A DNA stretch of 64,000 bases from an uncultured Phycisphaerae bacterium. Its GTDB lineage: Bacteria > Planctomycetota > Phycisphaerae > UBA1845 > Fen-1342. The stretch lies in the NCBI GenBank assembly GCA_937928595.1, contig CALGJV010000019.1:44373-108372 (forward strand), in the 5' to 3' direction. Both the position numbers and the translations under genes were made by a program. The notes below the pieces were generated by a model. That model was not told where the DNA came from. It did not search any database and was given only the letters and a program-made list of their open reading frames with translations. Below, piece by piece: positions 63,955-64,000 of this stretch (positions are counted from its first letter, which is position 1; the number at the start of each line of letters is the position of its first letter).

Positions 63955-64000
63955 ATGGCGTTGGGGCGTCGCAAGCCGGAGCAGCAGGCGGATTTCTGGG
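63955..64000 (+). CDS. N-terminus of a probable IS1182-family transposase (truncated by window edge)
   Basis: Fifteen residues are visible, MALGRRKPEQQADFW. This matches the typical beginning of IS1182-type transposases ('MALGRRK.EQQ..FW'). AGGAGAGG (63940-63947) lies about 7 nt upstream, and a strong promoter precedes it. Its 3' part lies outside the window, so family assignment is tentative. Confidence 0.5.
   Translation, partial: MALGRRKPEQQADFW

Overview
The window looks like a chromosomal segment from a member of the Planctomycetota, most likely class Phycisphaerae. The evidence is lineage-typical content rather than a marker gene: very high GC with strong third-position GC, dockerin-like Cys/Asp-rich tails on secreted enzymes, a PEP-CTERM protein, a Minf_1886-type protein (a family of Planctomycetes and Verrucomicrobia), a Tat-exported Gfo/Idh oxidoreductase with an RRRFLK leader, and many large secreted or membrane proteins of unknown function. 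No rRNA, tRNA, CRISPR array or replication origin was found. Because of the GC bias, most long antisense ORFs are shadows.

Layout. 1-7.1 kb: a truncated CDS, a multi-PAS hybrid histidine kinase, two secreted enzymes with dockerin-like tails (an EEP nuclease/phosphatase-fold protein and a serine-hydrolase-fold protein without its catalytic motif) and a ketol-acid reductoisomerase-like protein with changed active-site residues. 7.7-13 kb: a tight three-gene ABC-2 type membrane complex. 13-17.3 kb: a secreted metzincin-like metalloprotease, a NeuD-like acyltransferase and a small secreted protein. 17.3-25.3 kb: an AT-richer gene-free stretch, then a minus-strand five-gene cluster with overlapping junctions (Minf_1886 protein, AI-2E family permease, a 50-aa membrane protein, a glycosyltransferase-like protein, a glycosidase-like secreted protein) and an HNH endonuclease. 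25.4-31.6 kb: a TMTC-like TPR membrane protein, a possible small RNA, a kinase-fold protein, lipoproteins, an AIM24 protein and a methyltransferase. 31.6-42.1 kb: ABC-F ATPase, NAD-dependent DNA ligase, L,D-transpeptidase, a MacA/MacB-like pair, alanine dehydrogenase and a lipoprotein. 42.1-50.2 kb: an NtrC-class sigma-54 activator, a DnaJ/CbpA-type chaperone, TPR protein, POT-like and MFS transporters, and a small Rdx/SelW protein whose redox motif is CxxU, encoded with an in-frame UGA followed by a SECIS-like hairpin. 50.2-62.2 kb: lipoprotein, xylose-isomerase-like protein, a decayed zinc-ribbon membrane gene, proC, a GH4 glucosidase and a Gfo/Idh oxidoreductase bracketed by two inverted copies of a dispersed repeat of about 280 bp, and a HEAT-repeat protein. 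62.3-64 kb: a PEP-CTERM protein, a deleted ISL3 transposase remnant, and the start of a second transposase with a near-consensus promoter.

Expression signals visible by eye include several sigma-70-like promoters with 17-bp spacers, clear Shine-Dalgarno sequences on many genes, a few genes whose -10 element lies only 6-7 nt before the start codon (candidate leaderless mRNAs), and GC-rich hairpins between convergent genes. The strongest single novelty candidate is the UGA-encoded SelW-like selenoprotein at 49926-50153. Next are the paired inverted repeat around 56-59 kb, two enzyme-fold proteins that have lost catalytic residues, and two promoter-plus-terminator units in gene-free DNA.
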